From the NCBI RefSeq assembly GCF_029392895.1, contig NZ_CP114200.1, positions 6,702,501 through 6,766,500 of the forward strand: DNA of 64,000 nt, read 5' to 3'. The translations under genes and the position numbers were made by a program. Every line of letters starts with the position of its first letter. Positions within the stretch are counted from its first letter, which is position 1. Under the pieces are notes generated by a model. That model made no database searches, was not told the DNA's origin, and was given only the letters and a program-made list of their open reading frames with translations. The DNA comes from Streptomyces sp. 71268 (GTDB taxonomy: Bacteria > Actinomycetota > Actinomycetes > Streptomycetales > Streptomycetaceae). This document shows, one piece after another, positions 24,436-33,851 of this stretch.

Positions 24436-27165
24436 GTGGCAGAGAAAGCATCGAAGACGACAGCGACACAGTCCTCCGGCGAGCCGGCCGAGCACCCCCG
24501 CCTGCTCCTGCTGGACGGGCACTCCCTGGCCTACCGGGCGTTCTTCGCCCTGCCCGCGGAGAACTTCAGTACGAGCACGGGCCAGACGACCAACGCCATC
24601 TACGGCTTCGCCTCGATGCTGGCGAACACCCTGCGTGACGAGCAGCCCACGCACCTGGCGGTCGCCTTCGACGTCTCCCGCAAGACCTGGCGCTCCGAGG
24701 AGTTCCCGGAGTACAAGGCCACGCGCTCCAAGACCCCCGACGAGTTCAAGGGGCAGGTGGAGCTGATCGGCGAGATGCTGGACGCGATGAGCGTGCGCCG
24801 CTTCGCCGTCGAGGGCTTCGAGGCCGACGACGTGATCGCCACCCTGGCCACCAGGGCCGAGGCCGACGGCTTCCAGGTCTCGATCGTCACCGGCGACCGG
24901 GACTCCTTCCAGTTGGTCAGCGACCAGGTCACGGTGCTCTACCCCACCAAGGGCGTCTCCGAGCTGACGCGCTTCACCCCCGAGAAGGTGCAGGAGAAGT
25001 ACGGGCTGTCGCCGCGGCAGTACCCGGACTTCGCGGCGCTGCGCGGCGACCCGTCGGACAACCTCCCCGGCATCCCCGGCGTCGGCGAGAAGACCGCGGC
25101 CAAGTGGATCAACCAGTTCGGCTCCTTCGACGCGCTGGTCGAGCGGGCCGACGAGGTCAAGGGCAAGGCCGGGCAGAACTTCCGGGACCACCTGGAGTCC
25201 GTCAAGCTCAACCGCCGGCTGACCGAGATGGTCCGCGACGTGGAGCTGTCCTGCGGCCCCGCCGACCTGCTGCGGGCGCCGTACGACCGGCAGGCGCTGA
25301 CGGTGGTGCTGGACGCGCTGGAGTTCCGGCACCAGAACTTCCGCGAGCGGTTGCTGGCCGCCGACCCGGGCGCGGTCGAGGAGACCGTGGCACCGGCGGC
25401 GGGCGTGGCCGTGGACGGCGTGGCGCTGGGCGCCGGCGAGCTGGCGCCCTGGCTCGCCGAGCACGACGGGGTGCCGCTCGGCGTGGCGACCGTGGACGCC
25501 TGGGCGCTCGGCAGCGGCAGCGTGAGCGAGATCGCGCTGGCGACCGCGGCCGGCCCCGCCGCCTGGTTCGACCCCGCCGAACTGGACCCGGCGGACGAGC
25601 AGGCGTTCGCCGCCTGGATCGCCGACCCCGAGCGGCCCAAGGTCATGCACGACGCCAAGGGCGCGATGCGGGTCTTCGCCGAGCACGGCTGGACCATCGC
25701 CGGCGTGCGGATGGACACCGCGCTCGCCGCGTACCTGGTCAAGCCCGGCCGGCGGTCCTTCGCCCTGGACGCGCTGTCGGTCGAGTACCTGGGGCGTGAG
25801 CTGGCCCCGGCGGCGGCCGACAGCGGACAGCTCGCCTTCGGCTCCGACGACCAGGCCGAGCAGGACGCGCTGATGACGCAGGCGCGGGCCGTGGTGGACC
25901 TGAGCGAGGCGTTCGAGGGGCGGCTGACCGAGGTCGGCGCGGCCGAGTTGCTGCACGACATCGAGCTGCCCACCTCCGAGCTGCTGGCCCGGCTCGAGCG
26001 GGCCGGGATCGCCGCCGACCGCGGCTGGCTGGAGTCGATGGAGCAGCAGTTCGCCGCCGCCGTACAGCAGGCCGTGCGGGAGGCGCACGCCGCGGTGGGC
26101 CACGAGTTCAACCTCGGCTCGCCCAAGCAGCTCCAGGAGGTGCTGTTCGGCGAGTTGGGCCTGCCGAAGACGAAGAAGACCAAGACGGGCTACACGACGG
26201 ACGCCGACGCCCTGGCCTGGCTCGCCGGCCAGACCGAGCACGAGCTGCCCGTCATCATGCTGCGCCACCGGGAGCAGGCCCGACTGCGCTCCACCGTCGA
26301 GGGCCTGATCAAGACGATCGCCCCCGACGGCCGCATCCACACCACCTTCAACCAGACGGTGGCGGCCACCGGCCGGCTGTCCTCCACCGACCCGAACCTG
26401 CAGAACATCCCGGTGCGCACGGATGAGGGCCGCGCCATCCGCCGCGGCTTCGTCGTCGGCGAGGGGTACGAGTCGCTGATGACGGCCGACTACAGCCAGA
26501 TCGAGCTGCGCGTGATGGCCCACCTCTCCGAGGACGAGGGCCTCATCCAGGCGTTCACCTCCGGCGAGGACCTGCACACCACGGTCGCCTCCCAGGTCTT
26601 CGGCGTCGCCAAGACCGAGGTCGACCCGGAGATGCGCCGCAAGATCAAGGCGATGTCGTACGGGCTGGCGTACGGGCTGTCCGCCTTCGGGCTGTCCCAG
26701 CAGCTGACCATCGCGCCCGACGAGGCGCGCAAGTTGATGGACACCTTCTTCGAGCGGTTCGGCGGGGTGCGCGACTACCTGCAGCGCGTGGTGGAGGAGG
26801 CGCGGGCCACCGGCTACACCCAGACCATGCTGGGCCGCCGCCGCTACCTGCCGGACCTCAACAGCGACAACCGGCAGCGCCGCGAGATGGCGGAGCGCAT
26901 GGCGCTCAACGCCCCCATCCAGGGGACCGCGGCCGACATCGTCAAGATCGCCATGCTGCGCGTCGACCGCGCCCTGCGCGAGGCGCGGCTCACCTCCCGG
27001 ATGCTGCTCCAGGTGCACGACGAAATCGTGCTGGAGATCGCGGCGGGGGAGCGGGAGCGCGTGGAGGAGCTGGTGCGGCGCGAGATGTCCGGGGCCGTGG
27101 AACTCAGCGCCCCCCTCGACGTCTCGGTCGGCGCGGGCAGCGACTGGGAGTCGGCGGCGCACTGA
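24436..27165 (+). CDS. polA: DNA polymerase I
   Basis: 909 residues. The N-terminal 5'-3' exonuclease (about 20-290) has LLLDGHSLAYRAFFA and GDRDSFQLV. The middle domain lacks the DxE of an active 3'-5' proofreading exonuclease, as in other actinobacteria. The polymerase domain (about 510-909) has ADYSQIELR (motif A), RRKIKAMSYGLAYG (motif B) and LQVHDEIV (motif C). It fills gaps in excision repair and removes Okazaki primers. GTG 24436 is 7 nt after a DNA-damage promoter, so translation is probably leaderless. Confidence 0.96.
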   Translation: MAEKASKTTATQSSGEPAEHPRLLLLDGHSLAYRAFFALPAENFSTSTGQTTNAIYGFASMLANTLRDEQPTHLAVAFDVSRKTWRSEEFPEYKATRSKTPDEFKGQVELIGEMLDAMSVRRFAVEGFEADDVIATLATRAEADGFQVSIVTGDRDSFQLVSDQVTVLYPTKGVSELTRFTPEKVQEKYGLSPRQYPDFAALRGDPSDNLPGIPGVGEKTAAKWINQFGSFDALVERADEVKGKAGQNFRDHLESVKLNRRLTEMVRDVELSCGPADLLRAPYDRQALTVVLDALEFRHQNFRERLLAADPGAVEETVAPAAGVAVDGVALGAGELAPWLAEHDGVPLGVATVDAWALGSGSVSEIALATAAGPAAWFDPAELDPADEQAFAAWIADPERPKVMHDAKGAMRVFAEHGWTIAGVRMDTALAAYLVKPGRRSFALDALSVEYLGRELAPAAADSGQLAFGSDDQAEQDALMTQARAVVDLSEAFEGRLTEVGAAELLHDIELPTSELLARLERAGIAADRGWLESMEQQFAAAVQQAVREAHAAVGHEFNLGSPKQLQEVLFGELGLPKTKKTKTGYTTDADALAWLAGQTEHELPVIMLRHREQARLRSTVEGLIKTIAPDGRIHTTFNQTVAATGRLSSTDPNLQNIPVRTDEGRAIRRGFVVGEGYESLMTADYSQIELRVMAHLSEDEGLIQAFTSGEDLHTTVASQVFGVAKTEVDPEMRRKIKAMSYGLAYGLSAFGLSQQLTIAPDEARKLMDTFFERFGGVRDYLQRVVEEARATGYTQTMLGRRRYLPDLNSDNRQRREMAERMALNAPIQGTAADIVKIAMLRVDRALREARLTSRMLLQVHDEIVLEIAAGERERVEELVRREMSGAVELSAPLDVSVGAGSDWESAAH

Positions 27166-27173
27166 GCCCCGCC

Positions 27174-27202
27174 GCGGGGGCCGGCCAGGGAGCGGCCCCC
27201 GC
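27174..27202 (+). terminator. Hairpin after polA
   Basis: Perfect 10-bp GC stem (27174-27183, 27193-27202) with a 9-nt loop, directly after the stop codon. Confidence 0.6.
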
Positions 27203-27583
27203 CCGTCCGCCCGTGCAACCACGGTGTGCCGAACGAGCAGCGGCCGGGGACGAAGGAGCAACGGTCGGCGGCGCGAAGGGCAGCGCGCCGGGTGGTCCGC
27301 CACCCCGCGGCCGCTCGCCGCCGACCCCGCCCCGCTCGACCCCTTTTCGGCCAGCGGAATTACCGGTAAACATCGTCCGAGGTGGGAACGTTCGGCCGGC
27401 GGGCGACGTCCTCGTCACCGACGGAACACCGCGAGAACACCTCGCTCACCACGGCCACAGCCCCCTGTGTACCCGTTCAAAAAGGAACATTGTGTGTCAG
27501 TAGATGCGGACCACAAGTTGCCGTAGGGTCACCAGCGTTGTCGCGCGGGGGAGCGCGGCACGGTCGATCGGGAGGGATGGACG
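27203..27583. other. Intergenic leader region of the transglycosylase gene
   Basis: About 380 bp without a gene. Visible are a TTACCGGTAA palindrome (27360-27369), a TAGGGT hexamer (27524-27529) without a clear -35, and GGGAGGG before the ATG. A c-di-AMP (ydaO) riboswitch was looked for and not recognised. Confidence 0.4.
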
Positions 27584-29428
27584 ATGGCAGCGCACATCAG
27601 TCGGCGGCTGCGCAAGGGGGCGGCGACGACTGCGGTGGCAGCGGTCGCGATGGCCGCGCTGACCGCCTCTCAGGCCCCGGGGTTCGCGGGCGAGCACTCG
27701 GAGAAGACCAGAGACCGGGACAGAGACGTCGCGGGCGAGGCGCCTTCGAGCGCGGACGACGCGATCAGCGGTGACTCCTCCTACCACACCGACCTCCCGC
27801 CGCTGCGCAGCCCGAAGCACCCCACCCGGCCGGGCGACCGGCCGAGCGGTGCCAACGAGCCCGCCGGGATGGGCGGCGCCGACTCCGGCATCCCGGCCAC
27901 CGTGCTCGACGCGTACCAGAAGGCGGAGTCGTCCGTCGCGGTGAGCCGCGCCCAGTGCCAGCTCCCGTGGCAGTTGCTCGCCGCCATCGGCCGCGTCGAA
28001 TCGGGCCAGGCCCGCGGCGGCGCCGTGGACCGCGAGGGCACCACGTACAGCCCGATCCTCGGCCCGGTCCTGAACGGCAACGGCTTCGCGCGGATCACCG
28101 ACACGGACGGTGGCGCGTACGACGGCGACACCACGCACGACCGGGCCGTCGGGCCGATGCAGTTCATCCCGTCCACCTGGGCCACCTGGGGTCAGGACGG
28201 CAACGGGGACGGCGTGCGCAACCCCAACAACATCTACGACGCGGCCCTGGCGGCCGCCCACTACCTGTGCGCCAACGACCGCGACCTGTCGGTCAAGGCC
28301 GACCTGGACAAGGCGATCCTCGGTTACAACCGTTCCCAGGAGTACCTGCGGACGGTCCTGTCCTGGTTCGAGTACTACCGGTCCGGCACGCACGAGGTAC
28401 CGGACGGCACCGGCGCGCTGCCCGAGGACGACGGCCCCGGCACCCGCGGCGACCAGCGCCCCGACGACAACGGCGACCCCGCCCGCAAGCCGGGTGGGCA
28501 GAAGGGCCATAGCGGGGGCAAGGGCGGCAAGGAGCAGGCGCAGCGCCCCGGCGGCACCGAGCGTCCCGGCAAGCCGCAACGGCCCGAGCCCCCGCACAAG
28601 CCGGGCCAGCCGAACAAGCCCACGCCGAAGCCCACCACGCCGCCGACGCCCCCGACCAAGCCGCCGACGTCGCCCCCGACGACGCCGCCCACCACACCTC
28701 CGACGACGCCCCCGCCGACCACGCCACCCGCGCCCAAGCCCGAGAAGTCCCTGACGCGGGTCGGCGCCGAGGAGTTCACGGCCACCGAGGGCACGTCCTT
28801 CGACGCGTCGCCCGAGGCCCGCGTGGTCGACGCCAAGAGCAAGCCGCTCGCCGGGGTGCGCGTGCGGTACGAGATACACGGCGAGACCGAGGCCCGCTTC
28901 TACGGCCTCACGGACCAGGTCACGGTCTTCTCCCGGCTGGACGGCACGGCACAGGCCCCCAAGATCATGGCCGGCAAGAAGGTCGGCACGTTCACCGTGC
29001 GGGCCACGCTGGTGGACGGGCCCAAGGGCGCGGTCGACTTCACCGGGACCGTAGTCGCCCGCCCCACGCCCACACCGACGGCCGACGCGGTGACGCGGAC
29101 CGACACGCTGCCGCTCACCGCGAAGCCGGACGCCTCGTTCGTCGAGCCGATCACGGTGCGGGCCACCCACCGGGGAAAGCCGGCCGCGGACGTGAAGTTC
29201 ACCGCGACCATGATCACCTCGGCCACTGAGGCCGCCCCGAACGACAAGGGTCCCTACTTCAAGGACGCCCAGGGCAAGCCCGTACGCACGCTCGGCGGCC
29301 TGAAGACGGACGCCAAGGGACAGCTCGTCCTGCCGCAGGTGTTCACCGACGGCACCTCGGGCACCTTCCTGCTCCGCCTCACCACCGCCGACGGCGCAGC
29401 CTTCACGCTCGCACTGACGGTCGCCTGA
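27584..29428 (+). CDS. Secreted lytic transglycosylase with Ig-like C-terminal domains
   Basis: 614 residues. A signal peptide (about 1-33, basic then Ala/Val-rich) leads to an SLT_2 domain (about 100-265). The catalytic Glu is in AIGRVESGQARGG, followed by the typical GPMQFIPSTWATWGQDGNGD. A long linker rich in Pro, Lys and Thr (about 270-385, with PTTPPTTPP-like repeats) precedes two beta-rich Ig-like repeats (about 390-500 and 505-614). It would cleave glycan strands in the cell wall, with the Ig repeats probably holding it in the envelope. Confidence 0.9.
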   Translation: MAAHISRRLRKGAATTAVAAVAMAALTASQAPGFAGEHSEKTRDRDRDVAGEAPSSADDAISGDSSYHTDLPPLRSPKHPTRPGDRPSGANEPAGMGGADSGIPATVLDAYQKAESSVAVSRAQCQLPWQLLAAIGRVESGQARGGAVDREGTTYSPILGPVLNGNGFARITDTDGGAYDGDTTHDRAVGPMQFIPSTWATWGQDGNGDGVRNPNNIYDAALAAAHYLCANDRDLSVKADLDKAILGYNRSQEYLRTVLSWFEYYRSGTHEVPDGTGALPEDDGPGTRGDQRPDDNGDPARKPGGQKGHSGGKGGKEQAQRPGGTERPGKPQRPEPPHKPGQPNKPTPKPTTPPTPPTKPPTSPPTTPPTTPPTTPPPTTPPAPKPEKSLTRVGAEEFTATEGTSFDASPEARVVDAKSKPLAGVRVRYEIHGETEARFYGLTDQVTVFSRLDGTAQAPKIMAGKKVGTFTVRATLVDGPKGAVDFTGTVVARPTPTPTADAVTRTDTLPLTAKPDASFVEPITVRATHRGKPAADVKFTATMITSATEAAPNDKGPYFKDAQGKPVRTLGGLKTDAKGQLVLPQVFTDGTSGTFLLRLTTADGAAFTLALTVA

Positions 29429-29440
29429 GCCAGCTCCACA

Positions 29441-29476
29441 CCGGGCGCCGACGGGAATCCTCCCGCCGGCGCCCGG
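29441..29476. terminator. Hairpin between the transglycosylase and hrpB
   Basis: A 16-bp stem with one mismatch (29441-29456, 29461-29476) and a 4-nt loop, between convergent genes, followed by a short T run on the plus strand. Confidence 0.7.
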
Positions 29477-29583
29477 CCCGTTTCGGCCCGAACCCCCCGC
29501 GACCAGCCCGAGCAACTACGGCGCACCCGCCGGCCCGGGCCTCACCACCACCGCCGTCGTCGCGGGGCCACGCCCCGCCCTCG

Positions 29584-32361
29584 CTAACCCCGCCGCGCGC
29601 GTGCCGCGGTGTGCCGGGTGGGTTCGGCCGCCGTCGGGTCCTCCGGCCAGGGGTGCTTCGGATACCGGCCGCGCAACTCGGCCCGTACGGAGCGATAGCC
29701 CTCGCGCCAGAACGACGCCAGATCGGCGGTGACCGCTGCCGGGCGGCCGGCCGGCGAGAGGAGATGGACGACGACGGGCACCCGCCCGTCGGCGATCCGG
29801 GGCGTCTCCTGCCAGCCGAACAACTCCTGGAGCTTCACCGCGAGCACCGGCTGCTCCTGCGCGTAGTCCACCCGTATCCGCGAACCGCTCGGCACCTCGA
29901 TCCGCTCCGGCACCAACTCGGCGAACCGCGCCGCGTCCCCCGTGGCCCACGGCAGCAGCCGGCTCAACGCCTGCCCCGCGTCCACCCGCCCCAGGTCAGC
30001 CCGGCCACGGGCGCGATCGAGCACGCCGGCCAGCCACTCGTCGGCCCGGTCGAGCAACGCCGTATCGCTCACGTCGGGCCACGGCTCGCCCAGCACCCGG
30101 TGGGCGAAGGCCATCCGCTGCCGGAGCGAGCGGGCATCGGCCGACCAGCGCAACAGCCCGAGCCCCTCGCCGCGCAGCCCGTCGAGCAGCCCGGCCCGCA
30201 CGCGCTCCGGGTCGGGCTCCGCGAGCGGCTTGCTCCGCAACTCGATACGGCCCAGCCGCTCGACCCGACGGACCACCAGATCGCCGCGCTCGACGGACCA
30301 GCCGACCTCGTCGGCGGTGGTGTGGAGGGTGCCCGCCGCCGTCCGCGCCGTCTCCTCGTCGATCACCGCCGCGAGCCGCACCCGCGCCGACGCGGCGGCG
30401 ACCGGCCGGTCGGCCACCGCGATGGCCAACCACTCCGCCTCCCGCAACCCGGACCCGGCCGCCAACTCCGCACCCGTGCCCGACGCCATCAACAGCGCGC
30501 CGCCACCACGCGCCCGGGCCACCCGCTCGGGGAAGGCCAACGCGGCGACCAGCCCGGCCACCGCGTCGTCGGAACCCGCCCCCTGCCCGGCGCCACCCCA
30601 CGGGGTCTCTCCCCCCGTACCGCCGCCTCCCGCGCCCACACCGTCGTCCCGCACCTCGCGCAACGCCCCCGCCAACCGGCGGGCCTCCGTGCGCCAGCGC
30701 CCGGCGTAGGCATCGCCACCGCGCCGCGCGGCGCGCAGGGCGGCGCTCAGATCGTCCCCGTACTCCCGTGGCGGCTCCTCGCTCAACAGGGCCACCACCT
30801 CGGCCGCCGGGCGCGGACCCACCTCGCGCGCGCCGTCGAAGAGCGCCCGCGCCAGTCGGGGGTGCAGCCCCAGCCTCGCCATGCGCGCCCCGCGCTCCGT
30901 CACCCTGCCCGCGTCGTCGGTGGCGCCGATCGCCACCAGCACCTCCCGGGCGGCGGCCATGGCACCGCCCGGTGGCGGGTCGAGCAGCGCGAGGCCCGAG
31001 GCGTCGGGGTCGCCCCAGCACGCGCAGTGCAGGGCGAACGACGCCAGGTCGGCCACCGCGATCTCCGGCGCCGGCCAGCGCGGCAACCGCGCGTCGTCCG
31101 CCTCTGACCAGCAGCGGTACACCACACCGGGCGCCTCACGCCCCGCCCGGCCAGCCCGCTGTCGCGCCGCGGCCCGGGACGCCCGTACGGTCGTGAGCGC
31201 GCCGAGCCCCCGCGCGTGGTCGGTGCGCGGCTCCCGCGCCAGCCCCGCGTCCACCACCACCCGCACCCCCGGAACCGTCAGGCTCGACTCAGCGACCGAG
31301 GTGGCCAGGACCACCCGGCGCCGGCCGGTGCCACCCGCCAACACCGCGTCCTGCACCGCCGCCGGCGCTCGCCCGTGCACCTGCAGGACCTCGGCACCCA
31401 GCCGTTCCCCGCCCCCGAGCTGCCCGGCCACCCGGCTGATCTCCCCGACCCCCGGCAGGAAACAGAGCACGTCACCGTCCCGCTCCCGCAGGGCCCGCCG
31501 CACCACGGCCGCGACGTGGTCCAGGAGCACCGGATCGACCCGCATGCCGTGCGCCGGCCGCACGGCCCGCTCCGGCGGCGCCCACACCACGTCCACGGGA
31601 TGGGCCGTGCCGTGCGCGGTCACGACGGGCGCACCGGTGCCCCCCACGCCATGAACCCCGTCCGCCGCGCCCCGCGCCGCGCCGTCCGGGTCGCTCGCCG
31701 CACCCCCGTCCACCCCGGCGTCCCCCGTCGCGATGGAGGGGACGGCGAACCCGTCATCGGCCGGCCCCGGAGCGCCGCCGGTCCGCGTACCGCCCACCGG
31801 CGCGGTCGAGCCGGCGCCGGCCCCGCCGAGCAGCGCGGACCAGCCCTCCGCGTCCGTCGTCGCCGAGGCCGCCACCAGCCACAAATCGGGCCGCAGCGTG
31901 GCCCGTACGTCGAGCAGGAACGCGGCGGCGGTGTCCGCGTCCAGGTGCCGCTCGTGGCACTCGTCCAGCATCACGACGGCCACGCCGGCCAGCTCCTGAT
32001 CGCGTTGCAGTCTTTGCAGAAGCACGCCGGTGGTCACCACCTCGACCACGGTCCGCCGCCCGACCCGCCGCTCGCCACGCACCGTGAAGCCGACCCGCTC
32101 ACCGACCTCCTCGCCCAGCAGCCAGGCCATCCGGCGCGCCGCCGCCCGGGCCGCGATCCGCCGTGGCTCGGCCACCACCACCCGCCGCACCGGACCACCG
32201 GGGCGCAGCAGACCGGCCAGGGCGAGCGGGACCAGCGTCGTCTTCCCCGTGCCGGGGGGCGCGCACAGCACGGCGGTCCCGTGTGCCTCCAGGGCGTCCC
32301 ACAGCGCGGGCACGGCGCCGCGGACGGGCAGGCGGTCGAGCACGTCAGTACGGATCGTCAC
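29584..32361 (-). CDS. hrpB: ATP-dependent helicase HrpB
   Basis: 925 residues, a DEAH/RHA-type helicase. Walker A is APPGTGKTT and Walker B DECHERHLD. The helicase C domain has LATSVAESSLTVPGVRVVVDAG and QRAGRAGREAPG. Ratchet and HrpB C-terminal domains follow. The protein is about 100 residues longer than usual, mainly from a Gly/Ala/Asp-rich insertion between the two RecA domains (about 31640-31830). The target in actinobacteria is unknown; relatives act on RNA. GTG 32361 lies 7 nt from a DNA-damage-type promoter, linking the gene to the repair set. Confidence 0.92.
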   Translation of the reverse strand: MTIRTDVLDRLPVRGAVPALWDALEAHGTAVLCAPPGTGKTTLVPLALAGLLRPGGPVRRVVVAEPRRIAARAAARRMAWLLGEEVGERVGFTVRGERRVGRRTVVEVVTTGVLLQRLQRDQELAGVAVVMLDECHERHLDADTAAAFLLDVRATLRPDLWLVAASATTDAEGWSALLGGAGAGSTAPVGGTRTGGAPGPADDGFAVPSIATGDAGVDGGAASDPDGAARGAADGVHGVGGTGAPVVTAHGTAHPVDVVWAPPERAVRPAHGMRVDPVLLDHVAAVVRRALRERDGDVLCFLPGVGEISRVAGQLGGGERLGAEVLQVHGRAPAAVQDAVLAGGTGRRRVVLATSVAESSLTVPGVRVVVDAGLAREPRTDHARGLGALTTVRASRAAARQRAGRAGREAPGVVYRCWSEADDARLPRWPAPEIAVADLASFALHCACWGDPDASGLALLDPPPGGAMAAAREVLVAIGATDDAGRVTERGARMARLGLHPRLARALFDGAREVGPRPAAEVVALLSEEPPREYGDDLSAALRAARRGGDAYAGRWRTEARRLAGALREVRDDGVGAGGGGTGGETPWGGAGQGAGSDDAVAGLVAALAFPERVARARGGGALLMASGTGAELAAGSGLREAEWLAIAVADRPVAAASARVRLAAVIDEETARTAAGTLHTTADEVGWSVERGDLVVRRVERLGRIELRSKPLAEPDPERVRAGLLDGLRGEGLGLLRWSADARSLRQRMAFAHRVLGEPWPDVSDTALLDRADEWLAGVLDRARGRADLGRVDAGQALSRLLPWATGDAARFAELVPERIEVPSGSRIRVDYAQEQPVLAVKLQELFGWQETPRIADGRVPVVVHLLSPAGRPAAVTADLASFWREGYRSVRAELRGRYPKHPWPEDPTAAEPTRHTAARARRG

Positions 32362-32368
32362 GCGTCCT

Positions 32369-32390
32369 ATCCTCGCAGCGACCACTGACA
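32369..32390 (-). promoter_or_regulatory. RecA-NDp/PafBC-type promoter of hrpB
   Basis: On the minus strand TGTCAGTG (32383-32390), 8 nt, then GAGGAT (32369-32374), 7 nt before the GTG start. Confidence 0.65.
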
Positions 32391-32499
32391 CCGCCACGGA
32401 GTGGCCGCCCGCTCGCCAGCGGGGGCCGGGCCCTTGCCAGCCATGGCCTGTCTCGGCCAGTCGGCAATCCCCGGCTGCGGCGCGCCCAAGCCGAAAGGT

Positions 32500-33480
32500 T
32501 CAGTCCCGCTCGCACACGAAGATCGCGGTGCCGGGGATGAGCCGGCCGCGCAGCGGAGACCAGCCGCCCCACTCCTGCGTGTTCCAGTGCGGCCACTCGG
32601 GCTCGACGAGGTCCACGAGCCGGAAGCCGCCGCTGACCACGTCCCTGACCCGGTCGCCGAGCGTCCGGTGGTGCTCGACGTAGACGGCGTGTCCGGCCGC
32701 GTCCTGCTCGACGTAGGGCGTGCGGTCGAAGTAGGAGGCCGCGACCGAGAGCCCCTCCGGGCCCGGCTCGTCGGGAAAGGCCCAGCGGATCGGGTGCGTC
32801 ACCGAGAACACCCAGCGCCCGCCGGGCCGCAGCACGCGCCGCACCTCACGCATCACCCGCACCGGGTCGGCCACGAAAGGGACCGCCCCGTACGCCGAAC
32901 ACGCCAGGTCGAAGCTGCCGTCGGCGAAGGGCAGCGACCCCGCCTCGGCCTGCACCAGCGGCACCGACGCGGCCGGGGAGGCCCCGTCCGCGATCCGCAG
33001 CGCGTGCTGGAGCTGGCGGTGCGAGAGGTCGAGCGCGACCGGCCGGGCGCCCCGCGCCGCGAGCCAGCGCGAACACTGCGCCGCCCCGGCCCCGATCTCC
33101 AGCACCCTGCGTCCCCTGAGCCCCGCGACCGGACCGAGCAGCCCGGCCTCCTCCTCGTCCAGGCCCTCCGGGCCCCAGACGAACCGGTCGTCGCCGAGAA
33201 ACGCACCGTGTTCGTCCTGGTACTCGTCGGCGTTACGGTCCCACCAGCCCCGGCTGGCCCGGTTGCTCTCGTCGTCCCCGGCGCGGCGTCGGGTGGCGGT
33301 GACGTCGTCCTCGTCCGCGCTCTCTCGCGCGGCGGCCAGCGCCTCGTCCACGGCGTCCCGCGCGACGCCGGCCCCGGCGCGCGCGGGGGCGAGAAGAGGC
33401 GCGGGGGACGGGCCGGGTGGGCCGCTTTCGGGGGCTTTAGAGGCGTCGGGCGCGTCGCTCGGCCGGCGGTCTTGGCTCAT
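32500..33480 (-). CDS. Class I SAM-dependent methyltransferase
   Basis: 326 residues. About 95 N-terminal residues are disordered and rich in Pro, Ala, Ser and Asp. The methyltransferase follows: WWDRNADEYQDEHG, motif I VLEIGAGAAQCSRWLA, SLPFADGSFDLA, and RVLRPGGRWVFSVTHPI. The RNADEYQDEHG opening is characteristic of a conserved actinobacterial group whose substrate is unknown. ATG 33480 is preferred because longer in-frame starts extend antisense into the rpsA leader. It is divergent from rpsA. Confidence 0.87.
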   Translation of the reverse strand: MSQDRRPSDAPDASKAPESGPPGPSPAPLLAPARAGAGVARDAVDEALAAARESADEDDVTATRRRAGDDESNRASRGWWDRNADEYQDEHGAFLGDDRFVWGPEGLDEEEAGLLGPVAGLRGRRVLEIGAGAAQCSRWLAARGARPVALDLSHRQLQHALRIADGASPAASVPLVQAEAGSLPFADGSFDLACSAYGAVPFVADPVRVMREVRRVLRPGGRWVFSVTHPIRWAFPDEPGPEGLSVAASYFDRTPYVEQDAAGHAVYVEHHRTLGDRVRDVVSGGFRLVDLVEPEWPHWNTQEWGGWSPLRGRLIPGTAIFVCERD

Positions 33481-33608
33481 CGTCGGTGTCGTCGTACTCT
33501 CTGAATCGACCTGTGGCCGCGAACACCGTGAGTGACCCCCGATGGCGGCCCGGACCACACGTACGCCGGGCAACTGGCGTTTCGCCTTCCACGTGCGCTC
33601 TTCGCGCA

Positions 33609-33637
33609 TTGACCCTGCCCGGCTGCCCCCGTATGCT
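33609..33637 (+). promoter_or_regulatory. Strong sigma-70-type promoter of rpsA
   Basis: TTGACC (33609-33614) and TATGCT (33632-33637) with a 17-bp spacer. The predicted start near 33644 gives an rpsA leader of about 208 nt. Confidence 0.75.
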
Positions 33638-33643
33638 ACAAGT

Positions 33644-33851
33644 TGCGCTGCGAGCCTGCGTACCTCAGACGGAGCAGGTTGCGCTTGCATCTGTTGTATG
33701 TCCCCTCGGTTGTCGAGGCGCTAGCGGCTTTCCCCTCGGGGCGGACCGCGAAGCTCACGCCTCCAAGGCTGGCCGACTTCGGCAGTGCGATACGGGCTCC
33801 CGGCGTAGCAGTACCTACGACTTCAATGTCCGTACCGGAGCCCTTTCCCAC
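33644..33851 (+). promoter_or_regulatory. Long 5' leader of rpsA
   Basis: About 208 nt of relatively T-rich, non-coding sequence between the predicted transcription start and the ATG. A CCCCTCGG...CCCCTCGGGG region could fold. A GGAG sits about 12 nt from the ATG, a weak ribosome site. Autoregulation by S1 is possible (inference from other bacteria). Confidence 0.45.

Noticed and set aside
24409..27303. 964-codon open frame antisense to polA
   Set aside because: Shadow frame; polA is intact.
27494..27515. TGTCAGTA before the transglycosylase gene, similar to the damage box
   Set aside because: No -10-like hexamer at the required 8-nt distance.
27203..27583. Possible ydaO (c-di-AMP) riboswitch before the transglycosylase gene
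   Set aside because: The conserved core sequences could not be found.
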